NCBI GenBank assembly: GCA_009782405.1
Contig: WRJC01000001.1
Coordinates: 129,670 to 193,669 of the forward strand
Length of the DNA stretch: 64,000 bases
Reading direction: 5' to 3'
Source of the DNA: Oscillospiraceae bacterium
GTDB lineage: Bacteria > Bacillota_A > Clostridia > Oscillospirales > WRJC01
Shown: positions 9,508 through 18,255 of the stretch, piece by piece
Layout of the letters: each line of letters starts with the position of its first letter
Position numbering within the stretch: position 1 is the stretch's first letter
Made by a program: the position numbers and the translations under genes
The notes under the pieces: generated by a model
Told to the model about the DNA's origin: nothing
The model's input: the letters and a program-made list of their open reading frames with translations, nothing else
Databases searched by the model: none

Positions 9508-9536
9508 TTATCGCAATATCATTTGGATATTGTAAT
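9508..9536 (-). promoter_or_regulatory. Possible secondary promoter with a dyad in its spacer
   Basis: In the 117-bp gap before the zinc-ribbon FHA gene, the minus strand reads TTACAA, 17 bp, GATAAT. A 7-bp dyad (CAATATC-ATTTG-GATATTG, 9515-9533) fills the spacer. It could be a regulated internal promoter for the second half of the operon. Match to consensus is moderate. Confidence 0.35.
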
Positions 9537-9595
9537 TGCTTTATTATAATTTTTATAACAATACTGATTAGTTTTCGTAGTGGAATTATTTCTTT

Positions 9596-11362
9596 TTATT
9601 CCCAATTATCCTCTTCCGCTTCCGTCTCCGTCTCCGTCTCCGTCTCCGCTTCCGTCTCCGTCTCCGTCTCCGTCTCCGTCTCCGTCTCCGTCTCCGTCTC
9701 CGTCTCCGTCTCCGTCTCCGTCTCCGTCTCCGTCTCCGCTTCCTCTCCGTTTCCATCTACATTATTATTTTCATATGAACTGCTCGGTGCAGGTGGATTT
9801 TGCGGTGTTTGCGTAGGTGTTGTTATCGGTTGGGGGGTAGTCGGCACAGGTGTTGTCGGTGCGGGCGTTGTAGTCGGTTGAGCGGTAGTCGGCGCGGGCG
9901 TTGTTGGCGGCTTGGCGGTTGTCGGCGCGGGCGTTGTTGTCGATGGGGGGGTAGTCGGCGCAGGTGTTGTCGGCGCAATTGTTGTTGTCGGTTGAGCGGT
10001 AGTCGGCGCGGGCGTTGTTGGCGGTTGTACGGTAGTCGATTCTGATATAGTCGGCTCGGGCGTAGTCGTTGGTTGAGTGGCAGTCGGTGCAGGCGTTGTT
10101 GGCTCTGATATAGTCGGCTCGGGTATTGTCGTCGGTTGGGCGGTAGTCGGTTCTGATATGGTTGGCTCGGTGATAGTCGCCTCCGATTCTTTTGGTTTTC
10201 CTTCTTGATTTGTAGTTTCGTTATGATTTTTGTCATCGCTCGTAAAAATCAAAAACAAACTCACAACCAATACTACTGCAAAAAGCGAAACGATGATTCC
10301 AACAATTATCGCCGGGAAAATTTTTTTCGGCTTTTTTTCATTGTTTATTGGATCAAATTCAACTTTTTCGTTTTCTTTGGTTTGCGTTGAAGGCAATTCC
10401 GAAGTCGATTTTGTTGCATCTTCGGCAGGATATACTATTTTGGTATTTATCGCATTATGCCCGGCATCGCGGGAGTCTGTATATTTGACGAGAACAACCG
10501 TGGTGTTGTCCTGGTTTTTTTTCCCTTTGGCTATTGCGCGGCTTACCAAATCATTTGCTGTATCTCTGATGCTGGATTGCGAATTTAAAATGACGTCTTT
10601 TATTTCCTCTTTGTCTAAGCTTCGATATAACCCGTCGCTGCATATCACGATATGATCCCCGTTTATCAGCTGGAACGGTTTTGCGTTCAAATCGATATGT
10701 TTTACTCCGCCCATGCCGATGAAACTGGTCAATGCTTCGCGTTTGGGATGCGAATCCGCTTCTTGCTTGGCCATCAATCCCTTTTTTACTTTTTCGTCCA
10801 ATTCAACGCCGTAAGTATGATCTATATTGATTTGTATCATTTCGTTGTTGCGTATGAGATAAATGTGGCTGTCCCCGACGGAGGCCCAATAAAGCTTGTC
10901 GCCGATTACGACAGCGCTGGCAAGGGTTGTCCCGGCTTTCAAGGGTTTTTCATTTTTATTTTTCAAGCTCGCTACAATTTTGTCGATTTTTTGAATGGAT
11001 GCCTTAAAAAATCTATCTAAATTTTCTGACACATCGGAAGAACGAAAATCTTTGTACAGCGTATTGGCGCATAGCTTGCTGGCGATTTCCCCCCCGGACA
11101 GCCCCCCCATGCCGTCGCATAAAATGGCTATCATTTTGTTTGTGTCAACATAAATGTAGTCGTTTTCTACCATGGCGGCATCTTCTTGGTTTTTGCGTTG
11201 CCCTACACTTGTAGCCACACCTGTTTGGACACGGTTTGGATACGCATCGATAAGAATCGTAACAAGCGGTTCGTCGCCATTTTGCGGCGAAGCAGCCGAT
11301 TCATTGCCCAAATGACCTTTTTGATTTTCTCCTCTTTTTTCGCTCAAATGACAACTCCCCAT
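9596..11362 (-). CDS. PP2C-type Ser/Thr phosphatase with TM and long Thr/Pro and Glu-Thr tail
   Basis: An N-terminal PP2C domain (about 45-290) carries the metal-binding motifs [32 protein letters not shown] and DNTTVV. A membrane helix ([19 protein letters not shown]) follows. After it is an outside Pro/Thr-rich tract of about 150 residues built on PTTT/EPT units, then about 45 residues of alternating Glu-Thr. The phosphatase should face the cytoplasm and the tail outward, perhaps as a stalk or glycosylation target. The ATG at 11362 has a weak ribosome site. A TTG at 11347 has GGGGAG 7 nt upstream and may be the true start. It follows the kinase-FHA gene by 37 bp, so kinase and phosphatase are probably co-expressed. 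Confidence 0.9.
   Translation of the reverse strand: MGSCHLSEKRGENQKGHLGNESAASPQNGDEPLVTILIDAYPNRVQTGVATSVGQRKNQEDAAMVENDYIYVDTNKMIAILCDGMGGLSGGEIASKLCANTLYKDFRSSDVSENLDRFFKASIQKIDKIVASLKNKNEKPLKAGTTLASAVVIGDKLYWASVGDSHIYLIRNNEMIQINIDHTYGVELDEKVKKGLMAKQEADSHPKREALTSFIGMGGVKHIDLNAKPFQLINGDHIVICSDGLYRSLDKEEIKDVILNSQSSIRDTANDLVSRAIAKGKKNQDNTTVVLVKYTDSRDAGHNAINTKIVYPAEDATKSTSELPSTQTKENEKVEFDPINNEKKPKKIFPAIIVGIIVSLFAVVLVVSLFLIFTSDDKNHNETTNQEGKPKESEATITEPTISEPTTAQPTTIPEPTISEPTTPAPTATQPTTTPEPTISESTTVQPPTTPAPTTAQPTTTIAPTTPAPTTPPSTTTPAPTTAKPPTTPAPTTAQPTTTPAPTTPVPTTPQPITTPTQTPQNPPAPSSSYENNNVDGNGEEAETETETETETETETETETETETETETETEAETETETETEAEEDNWE
9625..9738. repeat. Hexanucleotide microsatellite (TCTCCG) encoding Glu-Thr repeats
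   Basis: There are four perfect TCTCCG units at 9625-9648, one variant unit, then fourteen perfect units at 9655-9738. On the coding strand these read as GAG and ACG codons in alternation. Since the unit is two codons, slippage would change tail length without breaking the frame. Confidence 0.95.
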
Positions 11363-11399
11363 TTCGATTTTGATTATCCGAATTTAAAGCGCATGACAT

Positions 11400-12755
11400 T
11401 TATTTTAAGTTTGCGACCATCATATTGTTTTTTGAAACCAAATAGAATTTGGTTCCGGGTGGAATTTCGTATTCTTTGTTTGGCTCAAGCCGCCGCCCGT
11501 TTGCAAGAAATGTGCCATTTACCGATTTTGCGTCCGAAAGGTAAAAACTATGTCGTTTTTCGTCATATCGAATAATGCAATGTACCCGGCTTATGTTTTT
11601 GTCGCTGTCTAAACCCAAACTGCTTCCTTGTTTGCGCCCTATCTGCAATACATCATTTTTGGGGATCTGGGCATTGCCTCGGGGTTTTCCCGCAATCAGC
11701 GAAGACACGGTAGGCACAGATTGCGCAGGGGTCAGGCGGAATGACTCAAGTTCTCGACGGGGATTCTGCGATGTATTTATGTTTGGCATATCGATATCAT
11801 CTAACAATTGCTTGAAGTCCTGATAGCGTCGCCTGTAATCCAATTCCATTCCTTTTTCGATGACATCCGATGTCCGTTTTGTAACTTTGCAACCCAATGA
11901 ATACAGGGAAGGTTGTTTTTCCCGATAACGGAAAAGCGCGTCTATCAAAGGTCTGCCCGATACTATCGTATAGAAAGTCGCGCAAAGCGCATATACATCC
12001 GACCAAGGCCCTTGGGCACCTTTCGTGTTGTATTGTTCCGGCGGAGCGAAACCGGGTTTCAGCAATATGGACATGCCTTTGTTTTGGTTGCTGACGAAGT
12101 TTCTTGCCGCCCCGAAATCTATAAGCTTGATTTGGTTGTTTTTAGTGATTATGATATTTTCAGGGCTCAAATCCCGGTGCAGGATATTCATTCGGTGGAT
12201 TTCCATTAATGAACTCGCCACGGTAACCAATACGGTTTTAGCAAATTCCGGATTTACGGTGCCTCCATTGGCCTTGGCCATTTTCCTCAGATCCTGACCG
12301 TCCAAATATTCCATTACCAAATAAGAAGTGTTGTTTTGCGTGAAATAGTGCAATATATCCACGACTACGGGATTATTGATGAGTTTTATGAGATTTCTGG
12401 CTTCCTCGACGAATTTTTCTTTTCCGTGTTCAAATACATATTTTGATTTTGTGTCGGGGAAGGGGCATATGTTTTGGTTATTTTTGTCGCGGATCGCATA
12501 CTCGGAAGGTATATATTCTTTGATCGCGCAAATCCGGCCGTTCGAATTGTCTTTTGCTATATAAGTGATTCCAAATCCGCCTTTTCCCAGCGTTCGCCCA
12601 AGGAGATAACGGTTGTTCAGAGTTGTGAACAGCGGAAGCGACGAGAACGGCATTTTCATAGTGGCAATGTCGAAACCGCATTGGCGGCATAATGAACCTC
12701 CATTCGTTTTCTGAAAACAATTGGGGCAATTGTCATAATTTAAATTTACGCTCAT
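11400..12755 (-). CDS. Ser/Thr protein kinase with zinc ribbon and C-terminal FHA domain
   Basis: The protein starts with a zinc ribbon (CPNC, CRQCG). A Hanks-type kinase domain (about 48-320) follows: glycine loop LGKGGFGITY, Lys in CAIKEY, HRDLSPENI, DFGAARN and APPEQY. A short linker leads to an FHA domain with intact GR (IGRKQGSS), SRVH and VNGT. No membrane segment is visible, so it is a cytosolic kinase that can read phosphothreonine as well as write it. The ATG lies 9 bp after the end of the VWA-FHA gene. All catalytic residues are present, so activity is likely. Targets may include the neighbouring FHA proteins (inference). Confidence 0.93.
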   Translation of the reverse strand: MSVNLNYDNCPNCFQKTNGGSLCRQCGFDIATMKMPFSSLPLFTTLNNRYLLGRTLGKGGFGITYIAKDNSNGRICAIKEYIPSEYAIRDKNNQNICPFPDTKSKYVFEHGKEKFVEEARNLIKLINNPVVVDILHYFTQNNTSYLVMEYLDGQDLRKMAKANGGTVNPEFAKTVLVTVASSLMEIHRMNILHRDLSPENIIITKNNQIKLIDFGAARNFVSNQNKGMSILLKPGFAPPEQYNTKGAQGPWSDVYALCATFYTIVSGRPLIDALFRYREKQPSLYSLGCKVTKRTSDVIEKGMELDYRRRYQDFKQLLDDIDMPNINTSQNPRRELESFRLTPAQSVPTVSSLIAGKPRGNAQIPKNDVLQIGRKQGSSLGLDSDKNISRVHCIIRYDEKRHSFYLSDAKSVNGTFLANGRRLEPNKEYEIPPGTKFYLVSKNNMMVANLK

Positions 12756-12764
12756 GTTTATCCC

Positions 12765-14510
12765 CTATATCGAAAAAGAAATAAATATATCCGAAAGCCC
12801 CGCAAATATTTTGTCTCCGGTTGAAAGGCGCTGGCTGGCGTTGATCTTTATCCCGTTCAGCATGGTGCCGTTTCTGGAATTCAAATCCATGAGCGCCAAA
12901 TTGCCATTTTGATTTTCTATGGCAAAATGTTGGCGGGACATTTTTGTATCGTCGATATATAAATCGCACGCATCGGATCGGCCTACAATCAAACTGCTGG
13001 AAATATCTACCGATACATTCTGCTCCGATGTATTGCCCGTTTTTATGCGCAGCGAAACGCGGATGCCGGGAGGGGCTTTTATGTGGTGCTTGACTTTTTT
13101 TATTCCGTTTGATTCATATTCGTTCACTTCAAGTTCGTTTCCGCTTTGGCCGATACCGGGGAGCACGGGGATATTGCCATCGTTATTTTCCGATTTGTTC
13201 TTTTTGTTAGTTGCCAGTAAAACGCCTATCATCAAAAGTGCCAGCAAAACAAACCCGACGACAATCAAAACGATAATCCACGAAAACTCTGAATTTGACC
13301 CATTTGCGACATGATCCAATTTAAGTTCGAAATACGCATTTTTTATGAGTTTGTTCGCTTCCATGGAACAATCTGTGATTCCATTGAAAATCATCGTAAA
13401 TTTCCCGGAATACGACGCATCTAATATTAGGTTTGCTGCTTGCCTGTCCGCGAAATATTTGACTTCCTTGATATTCAACTTTTTTCCGCTGCTGGTTTCG
13501 GTTATATCGAAAGCCGAAATTTTATCGGCGTTTTTGACATCTTTCGTAAAATAGACGGCAAGAGTGTTGTTGTCTTCGTCAAAGGTGATCCTATTTGTTT
13601 CGGGTGCAACATTGTCAGGAATCCAATTGACGACGGGGACGTTTATATTTGCCTGTATGTCCCCTATTTTTACGGATAGCAGCCTGTCGTCGCCATTGAC
13701 AAAATTGCTGCCCGCTTTCAATTTCAAAAGTGTCACGTCGTTGACAGAAGCGATTATTTCGTCAAATGTGCCATCATAAACATTTCCTTTCATCATCGTC
13801 AAAAAACCGCCGGAAGCCCGCGCAATCCTCCCGAAATCATCCGATGCATCCCGCGATGCATGGGGCGCGCAAACGGCATACAACGGAAAATTGCGCGCTT
13901 CATATAATGATATGGCTTCTTCATAAGTGGAATTTCCTTTTTGGTAATCCATTCCATCGGAAAAAACCAATATGTATTCGCGGTCAAAGCTGCTTTGGGC
14001 AGCGTTTGCATAATTATATGCTTGGATCAATGTTTCATAAAACAAAGTCCCGTTTTCGTTGATGCTTAAATTTGAAACAGCCTCACGGATTTCGCTTTCG
14101 CTTTCTCCGCCCGACAAAACAAATTTTATCGATGTGCCGAAAGTTATAAGCACCAAATGGTCATTTGGCCCCATGCTGTTTACATAATCTTCGATGCAAC
14201 TTTTTACGTTGTCCATGATATTGCTCATAGAACCTGACAAATCGACAACCATATATGCACGGACTGAATGTTTTTTTTGGTCATATGCTTCCGAACTCAT
14301 CACTTTGAGTTTTTCTTCCCCCAGAGTTGATGCGATGTCGCTTGCATTGTATCCCGATCCTTTGACTTCCACAGTTATTTCAGGCATGAATATATATGCC
14401 CTGACAATGCTCAGCACATCATACCCGTCTACCGAGATATTGAAGATAAATAGGATTGACAGCGTTAAAGCTACAAACCAAACGCCTATTCTTTTTAGTG
14501 CCATTACCAT
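12765..14510 (-). CDS. Membrane protein: outside VWA domain, TM, cytosolic FHA domain
   Basis: The 581-residue protein has an N-terminal membrane segment (about 5-25) and a VWA domain (about 85-280). The metal site is complete (DLSGSMSN, Thr in ENGTLFYE, FSDGMD). A beta-rich region, a membrane helix (WIIVLIVVGFVLLALLMIGV) and a basic/acidic linker follow, then an FHA domain with full consensus (VGRSDACD, SRQH, RNGT). The first ATG has AAGGTGG about 8 nt upstream and overlaps the previous gene by 7 nt; an ATG two codons later would give a TAATG overlap. Unlike the VWA-FHA gene at 258-2243, its FHA keeps every phosphate-contact residue. It may tie outside adhesion to kinase signalling. Confidence 0.88.
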   Translation of the reverse strand: MVMALKRIGVWFVALTLSILFIFNISVDGYDVLSIVRAYIFMPEITVEVKGSGYNASDIASTLGEEKLKVMSSEAYDQKKHSVRAYMVVDLSGSMSNIMDNVKSCIEDYVNSMGPNDHLVLITFGTSIKFVLSGGESESEIREAVSNLSINENGTLFYETLIQAYNYANAAQSSFDREYILVFSDGMDYQKGNSTYEEAISLYEARNFPLYAVCAPHASRDASDDFGRIARASGGFLTMMKGNVYDGTFDEIIASVNDVTLLKLKAGSNFVNGDDRLLSVKIGDIQANINVPVVNWIPDNVAPETNRITFDEDNNTLAVYFTKDVKNADKISAFDITETSSGKKLNIKEVKYFADRQAANLILDASYSGKFTMIFNGITDCSMEANKLIKNAYFELKLDHVANGSNSEFSWIIVLIVVGFVLLALLMIGVLLATNKKNKSENNDGNIPVLPGIGQSGNELEVNEYESNGIKKVKHHIKAPPGIRVSLRIKTGNTSEQNVSVDISSSLIVGRSDACDLYIDDTKMSRQHFAIENQNGNLALMDLNSRNGTMLNGIKINASQRLSTGDKIFAGLSDIFISFSI

Positions 14511-15073
14511 ATACGCCCCACCTTACAAAATGGAATAAAAATATATTCGCTTTCACCGGCAGAAATAAGGTCGCCCTCAAAAAGTTCTTGGTCATTGCCC
14601 AAATGGTTCCCGTTTATATAAGTGCGCCCGGATCCGGCGACGATATAAAAAAGATTGCTTTTCGGGTCATAAATAACAGAAAAATGTTTTTCCCGGGATA
14701 TAGACAAATCATCTGATAATACAACATCCATATCCATGGAGCGTCCGGCGTAATTGCGCCCTCTATGCAGGGTGTAGCTTTTGCCCTTGGCAAAACCCTT
14801 AACGCAAACCAACCACCCCGCAGTGAACAAATTTTCCATTTCGTTTGATGGAAAATAAACGGTTTTGTCCCCCTCGTCCACCAATTCGCCGTAATATTCG
14901 GTCAATTGGTTTTCATCGTTTGAAGAGCTTGTTCCCATGAAAACCGTTTGCTGTTCCCTCAAATTGCCGTTTTCGTATAAATCAGGCAAATTGTTTTCTT
15001 TGGCGCAAAAGGGGCAAACACCATCTTTGGCGTCGTCATAATAATGTTGCCGGTTACATTGAACAATCGCCAT
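14504..15073 (-). CDS. Zinc-ribbon FHA-domain protein (second paralogue)
   Basis: The 189-residue soluble protein begins QCNRQHYYDD...CPFC, a zinc knuckle like that of the 196-residue paralogue at 8888-9478. The linker contains Thr motifs (QQTVF, DKTVYF) resembling phospho-acceptor sites of FHA adaptors. The FHA domain (about 95-185) keeps GR (YAGRSMDMD) and SREKH, while the NGT loop reads SGRTYINGN. It starts 4 bp after the PP2C gene ends and overlaps the VWA-FHA gene. The two paralogues differ mainly in the linker, suggesting different partners. Confidence 0.85.
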   Translation of the reverse strand: MAIVQCNRQHYYDDAKDGVCPFCAKENNLPDLYENGNLREQQTVFMGTSSSNDENQLTEYYGELVDEGDKTVYFPSNEMENLFTAGWLVCVKGFAKGKSYTLHRGRNYAGRSMDMDVVLSDDLSISREKHFSVIYDPKSNLFYIVAGSGRTYINGNHLGNDQELFEGDLISAGESEYIFIPFCKVGRIW

Positions 15074-15077
15074 GCAT

Positions 15078-15827
15078 TCACCTACTCACTTTAACTAAAA
15101 TAGCGGAAAAATTGTCCATATCCTGCCCGGTTCCGGCAATTTTTGCTTTGGTTGCCATAGCCAGGAGCGCTTCGCGGGCTGATTTGTACTTTCTTAATTG
15201 TTCGGCCATGGATTTTTCCTCAATCCATTCCCAAAATCCGTCGGAGCAAAGAAGAAAAACATCGCCTTTTTGCAACTTCCATTTTCGTTCGCCGATTTCA
15301 TAAATCGGAGAATCCAAATCCCATTCAGTCCCCATTGCCCTGAGTAAAATGTTCCGGTCGGGATGGCGCCGGATTTCTTTTTCTTTGATCTGGCCGCTTA
15401 TAGCCAACATTTGCGGGACGCTGTGGTCCAAAGTGCGCTTCAGGACTTTGCCGCTCCGGAAAAGATAAAGCCTGCTATCTCCGATATGCCCCCATTGGGC
15501 GATGCCCGAAGAATTTATTATAAGCAATACCATCGTTGTTTTTATTGAGACATACCCGGTTCGCTCTTTTTCTTCCATGAGCATTTTCTGTGAATTCTCA
15601 AAGCATTGATCGATAAAACCTTCTGAAATACTATCGATGCCGTTTATGGCGGCACCAACGCTTTCGGCCACGCAACGGGAGGCAATTTCGCCGTTCCCGT
15701 GCCCGCCTAACCCATCCGCCAACACAAAACCGCGAACCGTATGTTTTTCATTTATAAATGTTCTGACAGTATCTTCATTGCGTTCTTTTTCGCCGGCATT
15801 GGTGAAACTCGCATAATCTATTACCAT
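15078..15827 (-). CDS. PP2C-family Ser/Thr protein phosphatase (soluble)
   Basis: This is a compact 249-residue PP2C with every metal-site motif: RNED near residue 17, ADGLGGHGNGE, GHIGDSRLYLFR, CSDGFWEW and DNFSAILV. The length fits the bacterial PrpC/Stp family and no membrane segment is present. It should remove phosphate from Ser/Thr residues modified by the two cluster kinases. It lies between the MORN kinase gene and the zinc-ribbon FHA gene, an arrangement like the widespread prpC-prkC pairing in Bacillota. Confidence 0.93.
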   Translation of the reverse strand: MVIDYASFTNAGEKERNEDTVRTFINEKHTVRGFVLADGLGGHGNGEIASRCVAESVGAAINGIDSISEGFIDQCFENSQKMLMEEKERTGYVSIKTTMVLLIINSSGIAQWGHIGDSRLYLFRSGKVLKRTLDHSVPQMLAISGQIKEKEIRRHPDRNILLRAMGTEWDLDSPIYEIGERKWKLQKGDVFLLCSDGFWEWIEEKSMAEQLRKYKSAREALLAMATKAKIAGTGQDMDNFSAILVKVSR

Positions 15828-15872
15828 AAAATCCTATTCTCCGATAAACAGTATGACAGTGATGATAGTGTA

Positions 15873-17285
15873 TTAAGGAAGCGGATATGGATTTCCGTTT
15901 TCAAAACCATATACAAATCTTCCCTCTTCAAAATAACCGTCATACACAATACCATTCGCCGTTGTATATATCCCATTGCCGCTTGGTGCGCCGTCCACAA
16001 AATTTCCTTCATATATACTGCCATTTGTCCATATTATTTTTCCTTTGCCAGACAGTTCTTCTTCAAAATAACCGTCATACACAATACCATTCGCCATTGT
16101 ATATATCCCCTTGCCGCTTGGTTCGCCGTTCACGAAATTTCCTTCATATACATCGCCATTTGTCCATTTATATACCCCATGTCCCGATTTGATCCCGTTA
16201 ACATAATTTCCTTTATATTCGCCGTCATCGTATATTTGTGTGTTGTAACCATTTGGTAACGAAGTTGGCATTTTTTCAGGTTCAGACAATATAGAAGTGG
16301 GAGCGGTATTATAAAGCGGAAGCGTTGTCAACATTTCCGTCGCAGGCAATGCGGCACTATTGATGGGAGTAACAGGAGCAACAGCAGGGGAAAATGCCAA
16401 AACGACAACAAGGACAACAACTAACATGAAAATGGCAAGTGACGATACGACGGCGACTGTTGTGGAAAAAGATTTATGGGGTGAATTGCTTGAATGTAAT
16501 CTTTCAAGATCCGAAAGAATTTCATCGCAGGAATTGTATCGTCCGTTGGGCGAAAATTGCGTACATTTGGTTATGATCGCTTCCAAACCGGCCGAAAGGT
16601 TTGGGTTATATTGCCGGATCGGAAACAATTCAAAAGGTTCTTCTGTGGGGTTTTTGCCTGTAAGCAAATAGTGAATCGTAATTCCCAATGCGTAAATATC
16701 CGTCCGGGAATCTATTTTCGTTTCGTTGCCGAATTGTTCCGGAGCGGCATAGCCTCTGGTTCCTATTGACGCAAACTCTTTTATATTTATGTTTTCGCCG
16801 ACTTCTATCGCAGTCCCAAAATCAAAAAGATGAATGCTTCCGTCCGGCCTCAGCATGATATTTGCCGGTTTCAAGTCGCGGTAAACAACTGTCGGTGTAC
16901 GCGTATGCATATAGCGCAGTATGTTCAATAATTGCTTAAACCATTCGATTACTGTTTCTTGCGATTGCACGCCTTTGTTTTCAATTACTTTGTCCAGCGG
17001 TTCCCCTATTATATAATCCCTGATTATGTAAATAGTTTCGCCGATGTCAACTATATCAATGATCCGTGGGAGCTGGGGGTGTTCAAGTTTTTGCAGAATA
17101 AGCGCTTCTTGCAGCAAACTTTTTTTTGCTAACTGCTGATGTTTCCCGCCATGGCGAAATTCTTTCACCACCCAGTTTTTTTGCAAGCGCTTATCTTCCG
17201 CAAGATAAACGACCGACATGCCGCCGCGGCCGATTTCCTTGATTATTTTATATCGGTTGTCAATTACTTCCCCCAAACGCGCCAA
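15873..17285 (-). CDS. Transmembrane Ser/Thr protein kinase with outside MORN repeats
   Basis: The start is a TTG with AGGAG about 10 nt upstream; no ATG fits before the glycine loop. The kinase domain (about 10-270) has IGRGGMSVVYLA, Lys in WVVKEF, YRDLKPANI (YRD rather than HRD), DFGTAIE and APEQF. A membrane helix (about 278-300) follows, then a linker, then five to six MORN-type repeats (YKGNYVNGIKSGHGVY, YEGNFVNGEPSGKGIY and so on). The inner kinase and outer MORN array make a receptor kinase; PrkC homologues instead carry PASTA repeats. MORN repeats can bind lipids or proteins, and the ligand here is unknown. It is second in the operon and just upstream of the soluble PP2C. Confidence 0.9.
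   Translation of the reverse strand: MARLGEVIDNRYKIIKEIGRGGMSVVYLAEDKRLQKNWVVKEFRHGGKHQQLAKKSLLQEALILQKLEHPQLPRIIDIVDIGETIYIIRDYIIGEPLDKVIENKGVQSQETVIEWFKQLLNILRYMHTRTPTVVYRDLKPANIMLRPDGSIHLFDFGTAIEVGENINIKEFASIGTRGYAAPEQFGNETKIDSRTDIYALGITIHYLLTGKNPTEEPFELFPIRQYNPNLSAGLEAIITKCTQFSPNGRYNSCDEILSDLERLHSSNSPHKSFSTTVAVVSSLAIFMLVVVLVVVLAFSPAVAPVTPINSAALPATEMLTTLPLYNTAPTSILSEPEKMPTSLPNGYNTQIYDDGEYKGNYVNGIKSGHGVYKWTNGDVYEGNFVNGEPSGKGIYTMANGIVYDGYFEEELSGKGKIIWTNGSIYEGNFVDGAPSGNGIYTTANGIVYDGYFEEGRFVYGFENGNPYPLP
15926..16150. repeat. 135-bp near-identical tandem repeat in the MORN region
   Basis: Two nearly identical stretches starting at 15926 and 16061 are 135 bp apart, equal to 45 codons or about two MORN units. 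Similarity at the DNA level suggests recent duplication and possible copy-number change. Confidence 0.8.
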
Positions 17286-17321
17286 TTGCCTGTCACTCCT
17301 ATCTGCCTCGAATAATTCTCT

Positions 17322-18077
17322 TCATTGAATATCCTCATCTGCGCTTTTTGTTTCTTCGTCTATAGCTAAAAAAATCGTTTCGCTTTCGTTTTCATCATCA
17401 TTGTAAAAAAAGCTGGTTTTTTCTTCATCTTCATAATCGAAATCAACATCGTCAGCTTCGCCGTCATGTTCCAAAAAAGGCACTGTCACGAAATCTTCCG
17501 CCTTTTTTTGCAAATTACGAAAATTGTTCGACGGCAGGATTGGTACGGATTTTGAACTGTATATTTTTAATTCGTTATTGATTTGAATTAACGCATCATC
17601 TTCGCTCCAAGCGTTTCTTACGATATTGAGCAATCGTTGCCGCATTTCATACGGCAAAGCAAACAAGCGGACGATTCGTTTGAACAGTTTTTTTGCGTTG
17701 AATTGCTCTTTGTTGACCAACGGCAAAACAATCAGCCGCAAATGCCCATTTCGAACAAAAATCGTGTCGATTTCCATGAAAATGTTGCAATATGGTATGC
17801 TTAATTTTTTGCATTCGTTGAGGATGCTAAAATGCTCCGAAAGGAAAAACGCCAAATTATTGAATTGATTGTCGATATAATTTTTCAAGCTGTATGAACC
17901 TTTTATATCGTAGGCAATTATATGCCGGGAACCTTCAAGGTGATAGGAACACGCCAAAAAATTCGGATAAATTCCTGATGCCAATAAATTCAATAAATTT
18001 AAATCTATTTCCGTGTTCATTGGCGCTATGAAACGTATGGTGTTCCCATCTCTGACATATTTTATTTGATTTTTCAT
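17322..18077 (-). CDS. DUF6382-like protein with acidic tail, first gene of the FHA/kinase operon
   Basis: The ATG at 18077 is chosen; a TTG five codons earlier has no ribosome site. Residues about 20-165 resemble the DUF6382 domain (IAYDIKGSYSLKNYI, then a short strand IDTIFVRNGHLRLIVLPL). From memory of the family, that domain usually sits in front of an FHA domain; here none is fused. The last 50 residues are very acidic with isolated Thr (EKTSFF, SETIF), which could be phospho-acceptors. No membrane segment is seen. It heads the operon, 83 bp from the left repeat of the inverton, so its 5' leader would carry the junction. Function is unknown. Confidence 0.65.
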   Translation of the reverse strand: MKNQIKYVRDGNTIRFIAPMNTEIDLNLLNLLASGIYPNFLACSYHLEGSRHIIAYDIKGSYSLKNYIDNQFNNLAFFLSEHFSILNECKKLSIPYCNIFMEIDTIFVRNGHLRLIVLPLVNKEQFNAKKLFKRIVRLFALPYEMRQRLLNIVRNAWSEDDALIQINNELKIYSSKSVPILPSNNFRNLQKKAEDFVTVPFLEHDGEADDVDFDYEDEEKTSFFYNDDENESETIFLAIDEETKSADEDIQ

Positions 18078-18159
18078 TTTACCCAAAAACAACTATCAAG
18101 CATATTCATTCAAATGATTCAAAGCTAAGTGCGTATCGCTCTTGTATGCATATTATTTT
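18078..18159 (-). promoter_or_regulatory. Operon leader without a recognisable fixed promoter
   Basis: These 82 bp between the left inverted repeat and the first operon gene hold no -35/-10 pair close to consensus on the minus strand. The best candidate (TTGAAT, 17 bp, TTGATA) is poor. Only a weak GGGT lies before the ATG. Expression therefore seems to depend on transcription entering from the invertible segment. Confidence 0.55.
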
Positions 18160-18190
18160 TTTCGTAAAGCATGGCCCTTTACGAATGAAA
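18160..18190 (+). repeat. Left 31-bp inverted repeat, recombinase core site
   Basis: Arms TTCGTAAAG (18161-18169) and CTTTACGAA (18177-18185) flank the spacer CATGGCC (18170-18176). The copy is an exact reverse complement of 19668-19698. Identity stops one base beyond each end. Confidence 0.95.
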
Positions 18191-18239
18191 TTGGAAAATT
18201 CGCATAAACATTGAATTTTTTGGCTTTCTGACGGCTTAC

Positions 18240-18253
18240 TTGACGGCGCAAAA
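18240..18253 (+). repeat. 14-bp direct repeat TTGACGGCGCAAAA, left copy
   Basis: The same 14 bases occur at 19479-19492 in the same direction, so the pair brackets the recombinase gene. A partial copy (CTGACGGCTTAC) precedes the left one. They may be arm-type binding sites or insertion footprints. Confidence 0.7.
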
Positions 18254-18255
18254 AA

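Noticed and set aside
9625..9738. CRISPR-like array
   Set aside because: The repeats are six bases long with no spacers, and encode part of the phosphatase tail.
258..18077. Type VII secretion locus
   Set aside because: FHA and kinase genes can accompany such systems, but no WXG100, EssC-type ATPase or EsaA/EssA/EssB-like gene is present here.
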